Source: Candidatus Anammoxibacter sp. (lineage in GTDB: Bacteria; Planctomycetota; Brocadiia; Brocadiales; Anammoxibacteraceae). From it: a DNA stretch of 64,000 nucleotides. Positions 53,749 to 63,738 of this stretch are shown here, one piece after another. Position 1 is the first letter of the stretch. Each line of letters starts with the position of its first letter. The stretch lies in the NCBI GenBank assembly GCA_021777105.1, contig JAIQZQ010000012.1, positions 1 through 64,000 of the forward strand, given 5' to 3'. The position numbers were made by a program, and so were the translations under genes. The notes under the pieces are model-generated. The model was not told the origin of the DNA. It did not search any database and was given only the letters and a program-made list of their open reading frames with translations.

Positions 53749-54696
53749 TTACGGTGTAACACTCTGAATCTCTGCCAATACATCATTGATGCATAACACT
53801 TCAACAGGATAATCTATTGATTGATTAACAAGCCCTGCTTCTACTTGGCTCTTATCATCTTTGCTTGTAACAACTATTAATATGCGTAGCGTTTTAAACA
53901 ATTGTTCCGCTAATTGTGCTAATTCAAGTGTTGTTATTCCAGAAGTAACTCTTGAGGGTAAAATGCTGCGACGGCCATTTAGTATTTCATTAAACTTCTG
54001 AAGTCGCCAAATTACTAATTCAGGCCTTAATGTTGTAAATTTCCCGAAGAATATATATTGATCTCCAGTAAAATCGTGAAGCAAGGTAAAGCCAACAGGC
54101 TCCCCCAGCTTATAAATGTTTTGCTCGCCTTCGGTATCTAAATAAGCAAATAACATATTTCTTCCTAACAGAAACATTTGTAATTGTTGGTCGTTGGTAT
54201 CAGTTGGTACATCTTCTTGTACTGTCGCTCTAATGGCTTCAATAATTGCATTTGATGCTTTTTTCTCAAGATCTGTGTTTGTATATTTAAGAGTATCAAG
54301 GCCTGCAACGTTGAAAGGGAGTTTTTGCTCGGCTCGTTGGAATGGGATAACATATTTATTGAATCCTAGCATCAACCCATATTCCATGTTTACATTCGCA
54401 TTAGGAATTTCTTGTTTATTCTTTTTATCGTTATTTAATAACACTATACAGAATTGCGACGTTATGATTTTTGAGCAAATTTTTGCGCAAAAAGCGCTTT
54501 GCCCAGGAGTTAAGCATCCTCCTGCTTCAATAGGCTGAATCCCCTCGCTTTCTAATAATTTTTTGAGGATTGTCATTTCTAGAGAGCTTTCCTCGAATCC
54601 GTATGCAATAAAGGAAGTGCGAGTTGATGAAAATGCAAAATCACAGCGAGGTTGCCCAATAACGCAGATTTTGTTTCTCCGTATACTTTTATCCAT
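53749..54696 (-). CDS. TIR-like / deoxyribosyltransferase-like nucleotide-binding protein
   Basis: The 315-residue product. The first ~150 residues form an alpha/beta fold with ICVIGQPRCDFAF, SKIITSQFCIVLLNN and the distinctive NANVNMEYGLMLGFNKYVIP followed by PFNVAGLDTLKY. This resembles TIR-like or nucleoside deoxyribosyltransferase-like domains, whose conserved Glu (here in MEYG) is catalytic. The rest has no recognised domain. Some TIR-like proteins cleave NAD in phage defence; a defence role here is only inferred, from the fold and from nearby toxin-antitoxin genes. No signal peptide or membrane segment. Confidence 0.5.
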   Translation of the reverse strand: MDKSIRRNKICVIGQPRCDFAFSSTRTSFIAYGFEESSLEMTILKKLLESEGIQPIEAGGCLTPGQSAFCAKICSKIITSQFCIVLLNNDKKNKQEIPNANVNMEYGLMLGFNKYVIPFQRAEQKLPFNVAGLDTLKYTNTDLEKKASNAIIEAIRATVQEDVPTDTNDQQLQMFLLGRNMLFAYLDTEGEQNIYKLGEPVGFTLLHDFTGDQYIFFGKFTTLRPELVIWRLQKFNEILNGRRSILPSRVTSGITTLELAQLAEQLFKTLRILIVVTSKDDKSQVEAGLVNQSIDYPVEVLCINDVLAEIQSVTP

Positions 54697-55235
54697 TTCT
54701 GTACTTTCGGTATTTACATATAAAAAATACTAATAATGAAAAACAGTTTTCTTTTTGTTGGTAAATCAATCAATGACTTTCTTGTAATAATGATATATGA
54801 AATGATATGGAGATGCAATACTCGAATCTTTTTGTTCGTGTTTTTCCAGGTTGTTACATAATATACAAATAAATGTCGTTAATTTAATCAGGCCATACGC
54901 TTAAGCGCAAATAAAAAGCATTGTAAACAAATTTGGTTAACGGTTAATGGCTTTTAGCTTGTGGTATATGGCACGTTTTGGGGGCGGGAGGCGGTAAAAC
55001 TGTAACCGGAAAGATAAAATTAAGGCGCAAGTAGATAAATGTTATTTATTAGTTCGCTTGTTGGAGTTTATGTTGAAAAATTTGCCATGACATGCTACTA
55101 TTGCCTTTCCCGGACAAGCCTGGTAAAACGATAATTGTGATAGATTTCTCGCTACGAGGTTTTTCTGGTTGCTTTAAGATATTAAAAAACATTAGTTCTT
55201 GGCTAAGGATTTCATGTGTTTGATTTGGCAGTACC
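54697..55235. other. AT-rich gene-free spacer between divergent genes
   Basis: 539 bases with no supported gene and no strong repeat. It should hold the promoters of both flanking genes. Confidence 0.45.
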
Positions 55236-55259
55236 TTGGAGGCGTGTAAATTATCTATC

Positions 55260-56144
55260 ATGATACCGGAAGATAAGTCAAAATATGACACGGTGTTAAA
55301 ACATTTAACATCGTTGTGCCCTAAAGCGTTTGCAAAGGAATTTTGTCCTTCATATGATGGTGAAGAGGTGTCGTTATTTTCTGAAAGTTTATCTATATCT
55401 GAGCGTAAAACAGATAGGGTGATTGCTTTGAAACGAGAACAACCTTGCCTGTTTCATTCTGAGTTTGAAAAAAGTGTATCAGATATGAGTAAAAGGGCCT
55501 TTGAATATTTTTCACTGCTTTATATAAAATATGATATAATTCCAATTCCGGTTGTTTTGTTTTTAGAGGGAACGGAAAAGGATGGGTGGCGAGAGTTTGA
55601 GTTGACTACCGGCAATATGCGCATCGTGCATTTTAGATATTATGCGGTGTTTCTTTCTTCACACAATTATAATGATTATTTAAATAAAGAGGCTGGTTTA
55701 GCTCCGCTAGCTTTGCTAATGAATGTGCCTCTGGAGCGGCGCAAAGAGGTTTTTGCAAAATGTGTGGACAAAATAAAACATGAATGCTCCGGCAAGTTTC
55801 GTGACGACTTGCTTAGAATAACAGCTCTGTTTGCTGATTTAAAATGGGGAAATCCAAGCTGGATTGAATCAAGTATAGATATTTCATTATTAAAGGAGTC
55901 TGATATGATTATGGAGTTGGTGCGGGAAGCGGAAAAGAGAGCAAAAAAAGAGGGGATGTTAAAAGAGGCAAAAGATCTGGCTCTGGAAGGTTTAAAGGAG
56001 CGATTTGGCGATATAACGCCTGAATTGCAGAAAATGGTTCAGACTACTAAGGATAGAAAAATATTACAAGCTATCATTATGAAATCAATTAAAGGGTGTG
56101 ATTTAAATGAGATAACGTCAATGTTTTGCCATTTAGAGGATTAG
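55260..56144 (+). CDS. Rpn-family PD-(D/E)XK nuclease-like protein
   Basis: The ~294-residue product resembles the Rpn/transposase-31-like family of recombination-promoting nucleases. N-terminal elements: KYDTVLKHLTSLCPKAF, RKTDRVIALKREQPCLFHSEFE (candidate Asp and Glu of the active site), then PIPVVLFLEG. The C-terminus (EAEKRAKKEGMLKEAKDLALEGLKERFGDI) is the helical tail usual in the group. The ATG at 55260 is chosen; a TTG at 55236 is possible. Rpn proteins act on DNA and are often variable and mobile. Confidence 0.7.
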   Translation: MIPEDKSKYDTVLKHLTSLCPKAFAKEFCPSYDGEEVSLFSESLSISERKTDRVIALKREQPCLFHSEFEKSVSDMSKRAFEYFSLLYIKYDIIPIPVVLFLEGTEKDGWREFELTTGNMRIVHFRYYAVFLSSHNYNDYLNKEAGLAPLALLMNVPLERRKEVFAKCVDKIKHECSGKFRDDLLRITALFADLKWGNPSWIESSIDISLLKESDMIMELVREAEKRAKKEGMLKEAKDLALEGLKERFGDITPELQKMVQTTKDRKILQAIIMKSIKGCDLNEITSMFCHLED

Positions 56145-56704
56145 GCTGCCGGCGCCTTTTTTTTCGTTCGCCTTCAGGTTGTATACTCAATATTTAATGA
56201 GCTCTCTGTTTTATCCGCGGAATATCTGCGAAAGAATTAAATTATAAGAAACGGGTTAATAATAGTTAAGCTTTTTGGTTTAGCAAGCCGTTTTTTTTAG
56301 TACAAAGCTGTTGTTACTTCATCAATTCAAATCTGTTTAATCCCCAATCTACCTCCTAACGCCAAAGCTTCTAGTGTCGCCTGAAGTGTTTATCAAGCAA
56401 ATTAACGGCATTTTTGCGTTTTATGTATGAAAAAACCAAAGGTCTTAAAAATTTTTTGACTGGCATGGGCATTTTGGATATATTACCTAACTTGGATGGC
56501 GCATGGCTTATGGCAAAAAGCAAGAGCATGCCAACGAAATTGCGCGAATCTTTTGTATAAAACTGTTAAATTATAGAATAATATAGAGCTATAAAAGTTT
56601 TATAGAGGCCAAATGGTTATTGTTAGTTGCAAGGGCATCCGCCTTAGGCCAATTGAAACACAGGCAAGGATGCCTGTGCAACTATTAAAAGGATATCCTG
56701 TTTC
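56145..56704 (+). other. Gene-poor spacer
   Basis: 560 bases. One short open frame at 56423-56560 is listed separately. Nothing else is recognised. Confidence 0.45.
56423..56560 (+). CDS. Possible 45-residue small protein
   Basis: An ATG-started frame reads MYEKTKGLKNFLTGMGIL, then DGAWLMAKSKSMPTKLRES. Its composition is protein-like, but no ribosome binding site is visible and I do not recognise it. It may be a remnant. Confidence 0.25.
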   Translation: MYEKTKGLKNFLTGMGILDILPNLDGAWLMAKSKSMPTKLRESFV

Positions 56705-57535
56705 ATGGACAATTTTAAGACAGCTGAACTGGATTATAAATCTATTAAACTCCATGTTGATATTTATGAGCATGGGCCTGATGCGCCGGCAATAATTGTG
56801 GCGCACGGCACGGGATCGTATTCGCGGTATTACGCCTCGTTTTGCAGGGAATTGTCAAAAAAAGGGTATAATGTGCTTCCGTTTGACTTTATGGGGCACG
56901 GTAGAAGCGGGGGGAAGCGGGGCGTGTTTACAATGGCTGCAATGCTTGAAAACATTTCTACTGTTGTTGATTTTGCGATAAAGGAGTACTCCGGCAAAGT
57001 GGGCCTCCTCGGCACAAGTCAGGGCGGGGAGGTTGCGTACCATGCCGCGCTTAGAGACGATAGGATTAAGAGTCTTGTTTGCCACAACATTTTGCTTTCT
57101 CAAAAAATCCCGATCATTCCCAGGGTTGAGTTTATGCAGTCAAAACTGTGTAGCGTGATTTGCGCGATTTTGCCTGACTTTCCGTTGCCCATGAAAATGG
57201 CGTTTAACTGGAAAAAGGCGTACAAAAAGCCGGGATTGCTTAAAAAAAAGAGGTCTGACCCGTTAACCGTGTGGAAATATAGCTTTAAATCATACCGCTC
57301 AATATTTACGTATAAACCGGCCAAACCTATTGACTCGTTGCAAATTCCCGTATTGATCGCCGTGGGCGAACGGGACGAATTGGTGCCCAAAGAACATTGC
57401 GAAAAGGCGTACAACCTGATTAAAAGCCCTGATAAAGAGTTTTATGTGATGGATGGGGCCGCCCATCAGTTGTTAATTGATTATCCTGATAGATTTGTGC
57501 CAAAAGTGGATGAGTGGTTTAAGAAGACGCTTTAG
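56705..57535 (+). CDS. Alpha/beta hydrolase, serine aminopeptidase S33 / monoacylglycerol lipase-like
   Basis: The 276-residue product has a complete catalytic triad: oxyanion strand IIVAHGTGSYSRYY, nucleophile elbow GLLGTSQGGEV (Ser), acid in VGERDELVP (Asp) and GAAHQLLIDYP (His). FDFMGHGRSGG is the usual second motif. A Lys-rich cap lies between residues ~150 and 205. AAGGA precedes the start by nine bases. No signal peptide, so intracellular; the substrate is probably an ester or lipid, not determined. Confidence 0.9.
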   Translation: MDNFKTAELDYKSIKLHVDIYEHGPDAPAIIVAHGTGSYSRYYASFCRELSKKGYNVLPFDFMGHGRSGGKRGVFTMAAMLENISTVVDFAIKEYSGKVGLLGTSQGGEVAYHAALRDDRIKSLVCHNILLSQKIPIIPRVEFMQSKLCSVICAILPDFPLPMKMAFNWKKAYKKPGLLKKKRSDPLTVWKYSFKSYRSIFTYKPAKPIDSLQIPVLIAVGERDELVPKEHCEKAYNLIKSPDKEFYVMDGAAHQLLIDYPDRFVPKVDEWFKKTL

Positions 57536-57915
57536 CGCAGATTTGAACTTCAAAAACTATATGATATTTCCCCGTTTTTTTGCCCCGTTCTTTTTTTGTT
57601 GCAGATAGCTGACTGCTATGATAAAATCATGCGTTCAAATAAGTTAAGGCTTGCGTTTGCATAAATATTGCCGCAGTTTGTTGCCGCATATTCCTGCTTG
57701 TTTCGTGTTTCAGGTCTTTTCCCCTGAAATGCGCAACCATCCTGTGCTTTTCGATCCATTAACGCTTAAATTTAGAAACATTCGGCTTTTTTTAGAATAG
57801 ATAGGCGTTAACAGCGGTGGAAGAGTGAGATTTAAGGATTTAATGCGAATAAGCAGGCCGTTTTCGATTAAATATTAATAAAGTAAATAATTTTTGATTT
57901 TGTATGGAGCGTATT
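57536..57915 (+). other. Gene-free spacer before rpmE
   Basis: 380 bases with T-rich runs but no clear gene, repeat or terminator. Confidence 0.45.
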
Positions 57916-58140
57916 ATGAAGAAGGACATACATCCAAAGTATGAAGAGGCTACTGTGACGTGTGGTTGCGGTGAAAGTTTTCAAACCAGAGCGACAAAGA
58001 GCGCAATTAAGGTGGAAATCTGTTATAAATGCCATCCGTTTTACACCGGCAAGGAGAAATTTGTCGATAGCGCGGGCAGGATAGAGAAGTTTAATAGAAG
58101 ATATGGAAAAAGCAAGGCTAAAGAGCCGCAGAATGCTTAG
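57916..58140 (+). CDS. rpmE: Large-subunit ribosomal protein bL31, zinc-binding form
   Basis: Starts [16 protein letters not shown] and carries the CxC...CxxC zinc ligands ([17 protein letters not shown]), followed by [20 protein letters not shown]. The 74-residue start at 57916 has GGAG six bases upstream; an ATG 12 bases earlier is in frame. First of the conserved rpmE-prfA-prmC-murA group. Confidence 0.96.
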   Translation: MKKDIHPKYEEATVTCGCGESFQTRATKSAIKVEICYKCHPFYTGKEKFVDSAGRIEKFNRRYGKSKAKEPQNA

Positions 58141-58148
58141 TATCCTCG

Positions 58149-58187
58149 TTAAGGGGTTGTAAATGTTATCCCTTTACAACCCCTTAA
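58149..58187. terminator. Perfect 15-bp hairpin after rpmE
   Basis: TTAAGGGGTTGTAAA pairs with TTTACAACCCCTTAA around nine bases, directly after the rpmE stop. No T-run follows, so it may act as a terminator or an mRNA stabiliser. Confidence 0.6.
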
Positions 58188-58506
58188 TCGTGATTGGCCG
58201 TTGTGTTAAAAAAATTTAACGGGTAATTGCGTCATCCCTTCCACACACGCAACATTTATTCTACAGGTATTGTTTCGATTCGTTAACCCTATGGTATTCA
58301 GGCGACTTTTAAAATACGTCGTTGTCGTTAAAAAAACATGTGGATAATGCGAAATAATGAAAAATTGAGAGCCTTCAATGCCGGTAAAGACAAAATATTA
58401 AAAAATTTGTTCTTTTAACTCTCCGTTAGTCCTGTCATTAAGCTGTAAAACCTGACCCGGATAAGAAAAAAGTTAAAAGCTGGAACTGTATTTCCTTAAG
58501 ATACTT
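58188..58506 (+). other. Gene-free spacer between rpmE and prfA
   Basis: About 320 bases with no supported gene, bounded on the right by dispersed repeat copy 5. Confidence 0.45.
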
Positions 58507-58562
58507 ATTATACTTTTCAAGGATAATTCTCACTAGCGCAGACAATCTGCTCAGTGTTCATT
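58507..58562 (+). repeat. Two-hairpin dispersed repeat, copy 5
   Basis: TTATACTTTTCAAGGATAATTCTCACTAG then CGCAGACAATCTGCTCAGTGTTCATT. It lies immediately upstream of the prfA reading frame. Confidence 0.75.
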
Positions 58563-58617
58563 AAATATGCAACAATTCGTGGCCGAAAAGGCCGCTGTTA
58601 TAAGCGGTAATAAAAAA

Positions 58618-59718
58618 ATGGATGAAATGAGAGACAAAATTTTAAAGAAGCTTGAAAGCATGCATAAAAGGTATGTTGAGCTGGATGAGCTTATTGTAAA
58701 GCCCGAGGTTATGCAGGATAACGCTAGGTATACATCGTATTTAAAGGAGCATGGCGGGCTTTTAAAGATAAATGACAAATATATGAAGCTTTCCGAGGCT
58801 GTTAAGCAAAAGGGCGATGCCGAGGCGATTGTTGCCGACAAGGATGGCGATCCGGAGCTACAGGAACTTGCCGGTGAGGAGTTAAACGAGCTTACGGAAA
58901 CCGTAGACGCGCTTTTTAAGGAGATACGGTCGCTTTTTGTGTCAGAGAATAAGGAATCAATGAAAAATGTGATTGCGGAAATCAGAGCCGGCACAGGTGG
59001 GGATGAGGCCGCTCTGTTTGCGGCAAATCTGTACAGGATGTATTCCCGAATGGCTGAAGACCGTGGGTGGAAAATTGAGGTGTTTGACAGTAACCCAACT
59101 GGGATCGGCGGGCTCAAGGAGATAACTTTCTCAATTGAGGGGGCCGGCGCCTATCGAATGTTGCGTTATGAAAGCGGCACACATCGCGTGCAGCGGGTGC
59201 CGGAAACAGAGGCGAGTGGGCGTATACACACTTCAACCGCCACTGTGGCTATTTTGCCCGAGGTTGAGTCCGTGGAAATAGATATTAATCCCAATGATCT
59301 TGAAATAGACACTTTTAGGTCATCCGGGCCCGGCGGTCAGAAGGTAAATAAAACAAGCTCTGCGATAAGGATAAACCATAAGCCTACCGGCCTGGTTGTG
59401 AAGTGTCAGGATGAGAAATCGCAACATAAAAACAAGGCAAAGGCTATGCGCATTTTGAGAAGCCGTCTTTACGAGCATTTTGAAAGCCAAAAACATAGTG
59501 AAAGGGCGGTTGAAAGGAAGAGTCAGATTGGGACCGGGGAGAGGAGCGAGAAGATAAGAACCTATAATTATCCACAAAACAGGGTGACCGACCACCGCAT
59601 AAACCTTGATCTTTTTGATTTGACAAATATTCTGGATGGCTCAATTGATGGGCTGACTGACAATTTAAGAAAGGACTTTGAAGAGGAGCAATTTAAACGG
59701 TTGATTGAAGAGGCGTAA
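58618..59718 (+). CDS. prfA: Peptide chain release factor 1
   Basis: Recognises UAA/UAG and triggers peptide release. GGQ is in [18 protein letters not shown] (about residue 240). The RF1-type segment [18 protein letters not shown] and [23 protein letters not shown] are intact. Start at MDEMRDKI (58618) gives ~366 residues, near the normal ~360; the upstream frame (58567) begins just past repeat copy 5 and is less likely. The Shine-Dalgarno is weak. Followed by prmC, which methylates the GGQ glutamine. Confidence 0.96.
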   Translation: MDEMRDKILKKLESMHKRYVELDELIVKPEVMQDNARYTSYLKEHGGLLKINDKYMKLSEAVKQKGDAEAIVADKDGDPELQELAGEELNELTETVDALFKEIRSLFVSENKESMKNVIAEIRAGTGGDEAALFAANLYRMYSRMAEDRGWKIEVFDSNPTGIGGLKEITFSIEGAGAYRMLRYESGTHRVQRVPETEASGRIHTSTATVAILPEVESVEIDINPNDLEIDTFRSSGPGGQKVNKTSSAIRINHKPTGLVVKCQDEKSQHKNKAKAMRILRSRLYEHFESQKHSERAVERKSQIGTGERSEKIRTYNYPQNRVTDHRINLDLFDLTNILDGSIDGLTDNLRKDFEEEQFKRLIEEA

Positions 59719-59899
59719 GCCATACACCGGACAAGTAAATAGCTCGAAATAACATTTATCAAAACTTGCCAAAACTTATTTGCCGGCGGTCACTTATGCC
59801 TATTACAGGATTTATATTGTTGATTGAAGTTTTTAGGCTACATTTGAAATTAGTAAAATGATATAATCTTCCCGTTATTTGTGAGCGGCTCCTTAGTGA

Positions 59900-60829
59900 T
59901 TGATAATTTTTAAATGGGCGTTATTGTTGAATACCCGCGAAGCTCTTAATGAAACAATAGGCAGGTTTAAAGATGCCGGGATAGATTCGCCCAGGCTTGA
60001 CGCGGAACTTTTGCTTGGAAATGTTTTAAATTGCAAGACGATAGATTTATGCGTTAACGGCGAACAGGAATTAGCCGCAGGCAATAAGGCGCGTTTTAAC
60101 GAATTGGCCCAAAGGCGTTTAAACCATGAGCCGGTTCAGTATATTTTGGGCCGTGCGGAGTTTATGTCGCTGGAATTTGCCGTAAATGAGAATACGCTTA
60201 TTCCAAGGCCTGAGACGGAGTTTGTTGTCGAATCGGTTTTGAGCGCAGCTAATCAGATACGGCAAAAAAGGCCGGGGCGGATTACAGCGATTGATCTTGG
60301 AACCGGCAGCGGAAACATAGCTGTTTCTATTGCCGTCATGTTAAAGGACTCTGAAGTTTACGCGTGCGATATTTCACATGGCGCTCTTGATATTGCAAGG
60401 GCAAACGCAAAGAGACACGGTGTTTTAAACAGAATAACATTCTGTTGCGGAGACCTTTTTGAAGCTTTTAACGGCCTGGGCAAGGATATTACGGCGGACT
60501 TTATAACGTCAAATCCGCCGTATGTCGCTGAGGCCGAGCTTGGCAAGTTGCAGCCTGAAATTGTTAAATATGAGCCTATGGGGGCCTTGGTCGGCGGCGC
60601 GGATGGTTTGGCTGTTTATCGAAACATATTTAGAGACGCGGCAAAGTGGTTAAAAGGCGATGGGCGTTTGATATTAGAGATTGGCGAAACGCAACTTAAC
60701 GATTTAAAGGCGCTGATAAACGAAACCAATGCTAATGTGGCGGCCGGCGGGCATGGTTTTAAGTTTGTAGAGGCGGTAAAAGATTTGCAGGGCATTGACA
60801 GGGTGGTTATTGTTGAGCGCGACTCCTAA
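59900..60829 (+). CDS. prmC: Release factor glutamine methyltransferase
   Basis: Methylates the GGQ glutamine of release factors. The N-terminal helical domain (REALNETIGRFKDAGIDSPR, LDAELLLGNVL) is followed by VQYILGRAEFM, LIPRPETE, motif I DLGTGSGNIAVSIA and catalytic NPPY in ITSNPPYVAE. No ATG lies at the expected place; TTG codons at 59900, 59924 or 59927 are the candidates, and the last two fit family N-termini better. Lies between prfA and murA as in many bacteria. Confidence 0.94.
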   Translation: MIIFKWALLLNTREALNETIGRFKDAGIDSPRLDAELLLGNVLNCKTIDLCVNGEQELAAGNKARFNELAQRRLNHEPVQYILGRAEFMSLEFAVNENTLIPRPETEFVVESVLSAANQIRQKRPGRITAIDLGTGSGNIAVSIAVMLKDSEVYACDISHGALDIARANAKRHGVLNRITFCCGDLFEAFNGLGKDITADFITSNPPYVAEAELGKLQPEIVKYEPMGALVGGADGLAVYRNIFRDAAKWLKGDGRLILEIGETQLNDLKALINETNANVAAGGHGFKFVEAVKDLQGIDRVVIVERDS

Positions 60830-60872
60830 GATTAAAAGTCGTTTTTAGTTATATCTTTACAAGGGGCTCTTA

Positions 60873-62138
60873 ATGGAAAAAATGGTAATAGAGGGCGGGG
60901 TTCCATTAAAAGGCGAGGTAGAGATTAATGGGGCAAAAAACGCGGCTTTGCCGATTTTGGCGTCTTGTATATTACTTGAAGGCAAATCTTGTTTAGGAAA
61001 TATTCCGGATTTAACGGATGTTACGACTCTTTGTTCAATTTTAAATGTGCTGGGGCTTAAAACTGAACAAAAAGCCGAAAAATCGTTGGATATTTGCGTT
61101 GAGGATGAAAGCGGCGTAACAGCTCCTTATGAGCTTGTCAGGAAAATGCGGGGGTCGATTTGTGTTTTGGGCCCGTTGATAGGCAAACGTAAACGAGCTA
61201 AGGTTTCATTGCCCGGAGGTTGCGTTATTGGAAACAGGGCTATTGATTTGCACATTAAGGGGCTGGAAGCTCTTGGCGCCAGGATAAAGATTGAGGCGGG
61301 TTATATTATAGCCGAGGCTGATGAGCTGAAAGGGGCGGAGATTGATCTTGCCGGCGCGCACGGGCCCACAGTGCTGGGCACTTGCAATGTAATGATGGCT
61401 GCTGTTTTAGCCAAGGGGCGCACTGTGATTATTAATGCCGCGCGTGAACCCGAGGTACAGGATACTGCTAATTTCCTGATTAAGGCTGGCGCCAAAATAG
61501 AGGGGGCCGGCAGAAGCGAGATCAGGATAGACGGGGTTAAGGAGCTTAAAGGGGTTGAGTATGACATAATCCCGGATAGGATTGAGGCCGGCACTTTTAT
61601 GATTGCAGGGGCTATAACTAAAGGCGATGTTACGCTTAAAAATATCCGTTTTGAGAATTTGACGACAACGGTAAATAAGTTGAGAGAGATAGGGGTCGGT
61701 ATAACCGGCAATAACGGCTCATGCAGGGTCTTTGGATCTGAAAGATTTAAACCGGCGGAGATAACAACTTTGCCTTATCCAGGCGTGCCGACTGATATGC
61801 AAGCGCAACTTACGGCTTTGCTTTCAGTTGCCGACGGTGTAAGCACGGTTTCCGAAACTATATTCCCTGACAGGTTTATGCATACTTTTGAATTGGCGCG
61901 AATGGGGGCAAGAATCAAGACTGAAAATGGATGCGCTATTATAAACGGGGTAGAGTCGCTTACCGGCGCGACTGTGATGGCTTCCGACCTGCGGGCAAGC
62001 GCAAGCCTGATTATAGCGGGATTAGGGGCAAAAGGCGTGACCGAGGTTGACAGGCTTTACCACATTGACAGAGGGTATGAGAAGATAGAGGAAAAGCTTT
62101 CAAAGTTAGGAGCCGGGATTGAAAGAAAGAAGTATTAG
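60873..62138 (+). CDS. murA: UDP-N-acetylglucosamine 1-carboxyvinyltransferase
   Basis: First committed step of peptidoglycan synthesis. GGVPLKGEVEINGAKNAALP opens the protein. The catalytic loop LPGGCVIGNRAIDLH has the PEP-binding Cys117, so sensitivity to Cys-targeting inhibitors would be expected. Later motifs TDMQAQLTALLSVADG, ETIFPDRFMH and DLRASASLIIAGL are complete. 421 residues, normal. AAGGGG precedes the start. The organism therefore makes, or can make, peptidoglycan precursors. Confidence 0.97.
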   Translation: MEKMVIEGGVPLKGEVEINGAKNAALPILASCILLEGKSCLGNIPDLTDVTTLCSILNVLGLKTEQKAEKSLDICVEDESGVTAPYELVRKMRGSICVLGPLIGKRKRAKVSLPGGCVIGNRAIDLHIKGLEALGARIKIEAGYIIAEADELKGAEIDLAGAHGPTVLGTCNVMMAAVLAKGRTVIINAAREPEVQDTANFLIKAGAKIEGAGRSEIRIDGVKELKGVEYDIIPDRIEAGTFMIAGAITKGDVTLKNIRFENLTTTVNKLREIGVGITGNNGSCRVFGSERFKPAEITTLPYPGVPTDMQAQLTALLSVADGVSTVSETIFPDRFMHTFELARMGARIKTENGCAIINGVESLTGATVMASDLRASASLIIAGLGAKGVTEVDRLYHIDRGYEKIEEKLSKLGAGIERKKY

Positions 62139-62231
62139 AGTCTAATCCGTCAAATCGAGTTTTAGAAGTATGACGATTTTTTATATTGTTCGTTATAAAA
62201 CGGGCTTAAAAACGTTTTTGATGATTTAGTT

Positions 62232-63641
62232 ATGTTTGAAAGCATTACCAATAGTTTAGAAACGGTTTTTTCAAAGCTGAGCAGCAGGGGCAGATTAACC
62301 GAGTCAAATATAAAGGATGGGTTGCGCGAGGTCAGGGTCGCGTTGCTGGAGGCCGACACAAACTTCAAGGTTGTTAAGGAGTTTATTGAAAATGTCACTG
62401 AGAGGGCGGTCGGCGAAGATGTTATCAAAAGCGTTACTCCGGGTCAGCAAATCGTCAAAATTGTCCATGATGAGATAGAAAAGCTGATGGGCCCGGTTGA
62501 TTCGTCAATACCGTTTGCCGACGGCGAGTTGACGGTGGTGATGCTGGTTGGATTGCAAGGCAGCGGAAAGACGACTACTGCCGCGAAACTGGCAAAATTG
62601 ATTGAATCAAAGGGCAAGAAGCCTATGCTTGTCGCCGCGGATATTCAAAGGCCGGCGGCTATTGAACAGCTTAAGATACTCGGCAAGCAGATTGATGTTC
62701 CCGTCTTTTCAAAAGAGGGAATAAAGGTTACAAAGATATGCAAAAGGGGTGTTGACGCCGCAAAGGATGAAGGCCGCGATGTGCTGATTATCGACACTGC
62801 GGGTCGGTTGCATATTGATGACGATATGATGTCCGAGCTTAAGGATGTCAGGAAAATTGTCAATCCGCACCAGATTTATTTTGTCTGCGACGCTATGACG
62901 GGGCAGGACGCTGTAAACAGCGCCAAGGAGTTTAACAATCAATTAGGTTTTGACGGAGTTATATTGTCAAAACTTGACGGCGATTCGCGCGGCGGCGCGG
63001 CGTTGTCCATTAAGGCGGTAACCGGCAAACCTATTAAATTTATAGGTGTCGGTGAAAAACTTGAAAAGCTTGAGGAGTTTCATCCTGATAGAATGGCGTC
63101 GCGCATATTGGGAATGGGCGACGTTGTTTCACTGGTTGAAAAGGCCCAGGAAGCCATTAGCGTTGAAGATGCTGAAAAGTTAAGCAAAAAGATACGCGAC
63201 AACTCTTTAACCCTGGATGATTTCCTTGACCAGCTTCAACAGTTGAAAAAGATGGGACCGTTAAAGGATATAATGGGCATGATTCCAGGTCTCGGCAAAA
63301 AGATGGAAGGTATGGATATTGACGGCAACCAGTTAAAAAATGTTGAAGCGGTTATTCGTTCAATGACAACCGCCGAAAGGATTAATCCCGAGCTTATTGA
63401 CGGCAGCAGGAAAAACAGGATCGCCGACGGCAGCGGAACGACTACGCAGGATGTGAATTTGTTGCTTAAACAGTTCAAGCAGATGAGGAAGATGTTAAAG
63501 CAGTTTGGGTCTGATGAAAGCTCTTTTGAATCAATAATGACCTCTTCTCCTCTTGCTAAACAATTGAATATCGGGCAAAAGCTGAGAAAGAAATTAAAAA
63601 TAAAAAGAAAAAAAGTTAGAAAGAATAAAAAAAAACGTTAA
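62232..63641 (+). CDS. ffh: Signal recognition particle protein Ffh
   Basis: SRP54-type GTPase for co-translational targeting. The N domain is followed by the G domain: P-loop GLQGSGKTTTAAKLA, DTAGRLHID, TGQDAVNSA and KLDGDSRGGAALS. The M domain has the Met-rich hydrophobic groove (QLQQLKKMGPLKDIMGMIPG) and the SRP-RNA binding region. The tail is very Lys/Arg-rich (KLKIKRKKVRKNKKKR). 469 residues. No clear Shine-Dalgarno. Followed by rpsP, a common pairing. Confidence 0.97.
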   Translation: MFESITNSLETVFSKLSSRGRLTESNIKDGLREVRVALLEADTNFKVVKEFIENVTERAVGEDVIKSVTPGQQIVKIVHDEIEKLMGPVDSSIPFADGELTVVMLVGLQGSGKTTTAAKLAKLIESKGKKPMLVAADIQRPAAIEQLKILGKQIDVPVFSKEGIKVTKICKRGVDAAKDEGRDVLIIDTAGRLHIDDDMMSELKDVRKIVNPHQIYFVCDAMTGQDAVNSAKEFNNQLGFDGVILSKLDGDSRGGAALSIKAVTGKPIKFIGVGEKLEKLEEFHPDRMASRILGMGDVVSLVEKAQEAISVEDAEKLSKKIRDNSLTLDDFLDQLQQLKKMGPLKDIMGMIPGLGKKMEGMDIDGNQLKNVEAVIRSMTTAERINPELIDGSRKNRIADGSGTTTQDVNLLLKQFKQMRKMLKQFGSDESSFESIMTSSPLAKQLNIGQKLRKKLKIKRKKVRKNKKKR

Positions 63642-63738
63642 AATAGGAGGTTTGCCGATTTTTTCATTCTAAATCGGTTTTGTATTTTGTTATAAATTCT
63701 ATATTTAGGGTTTTCAAAATTAAAGTGAAAGGAGATTT

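Noticed and set aside
55049..55291. 80-codon minus-strand frame overlapping the Rpn gene start
   Set aside because: Overlaps a better-supported gene and lacks any motif.
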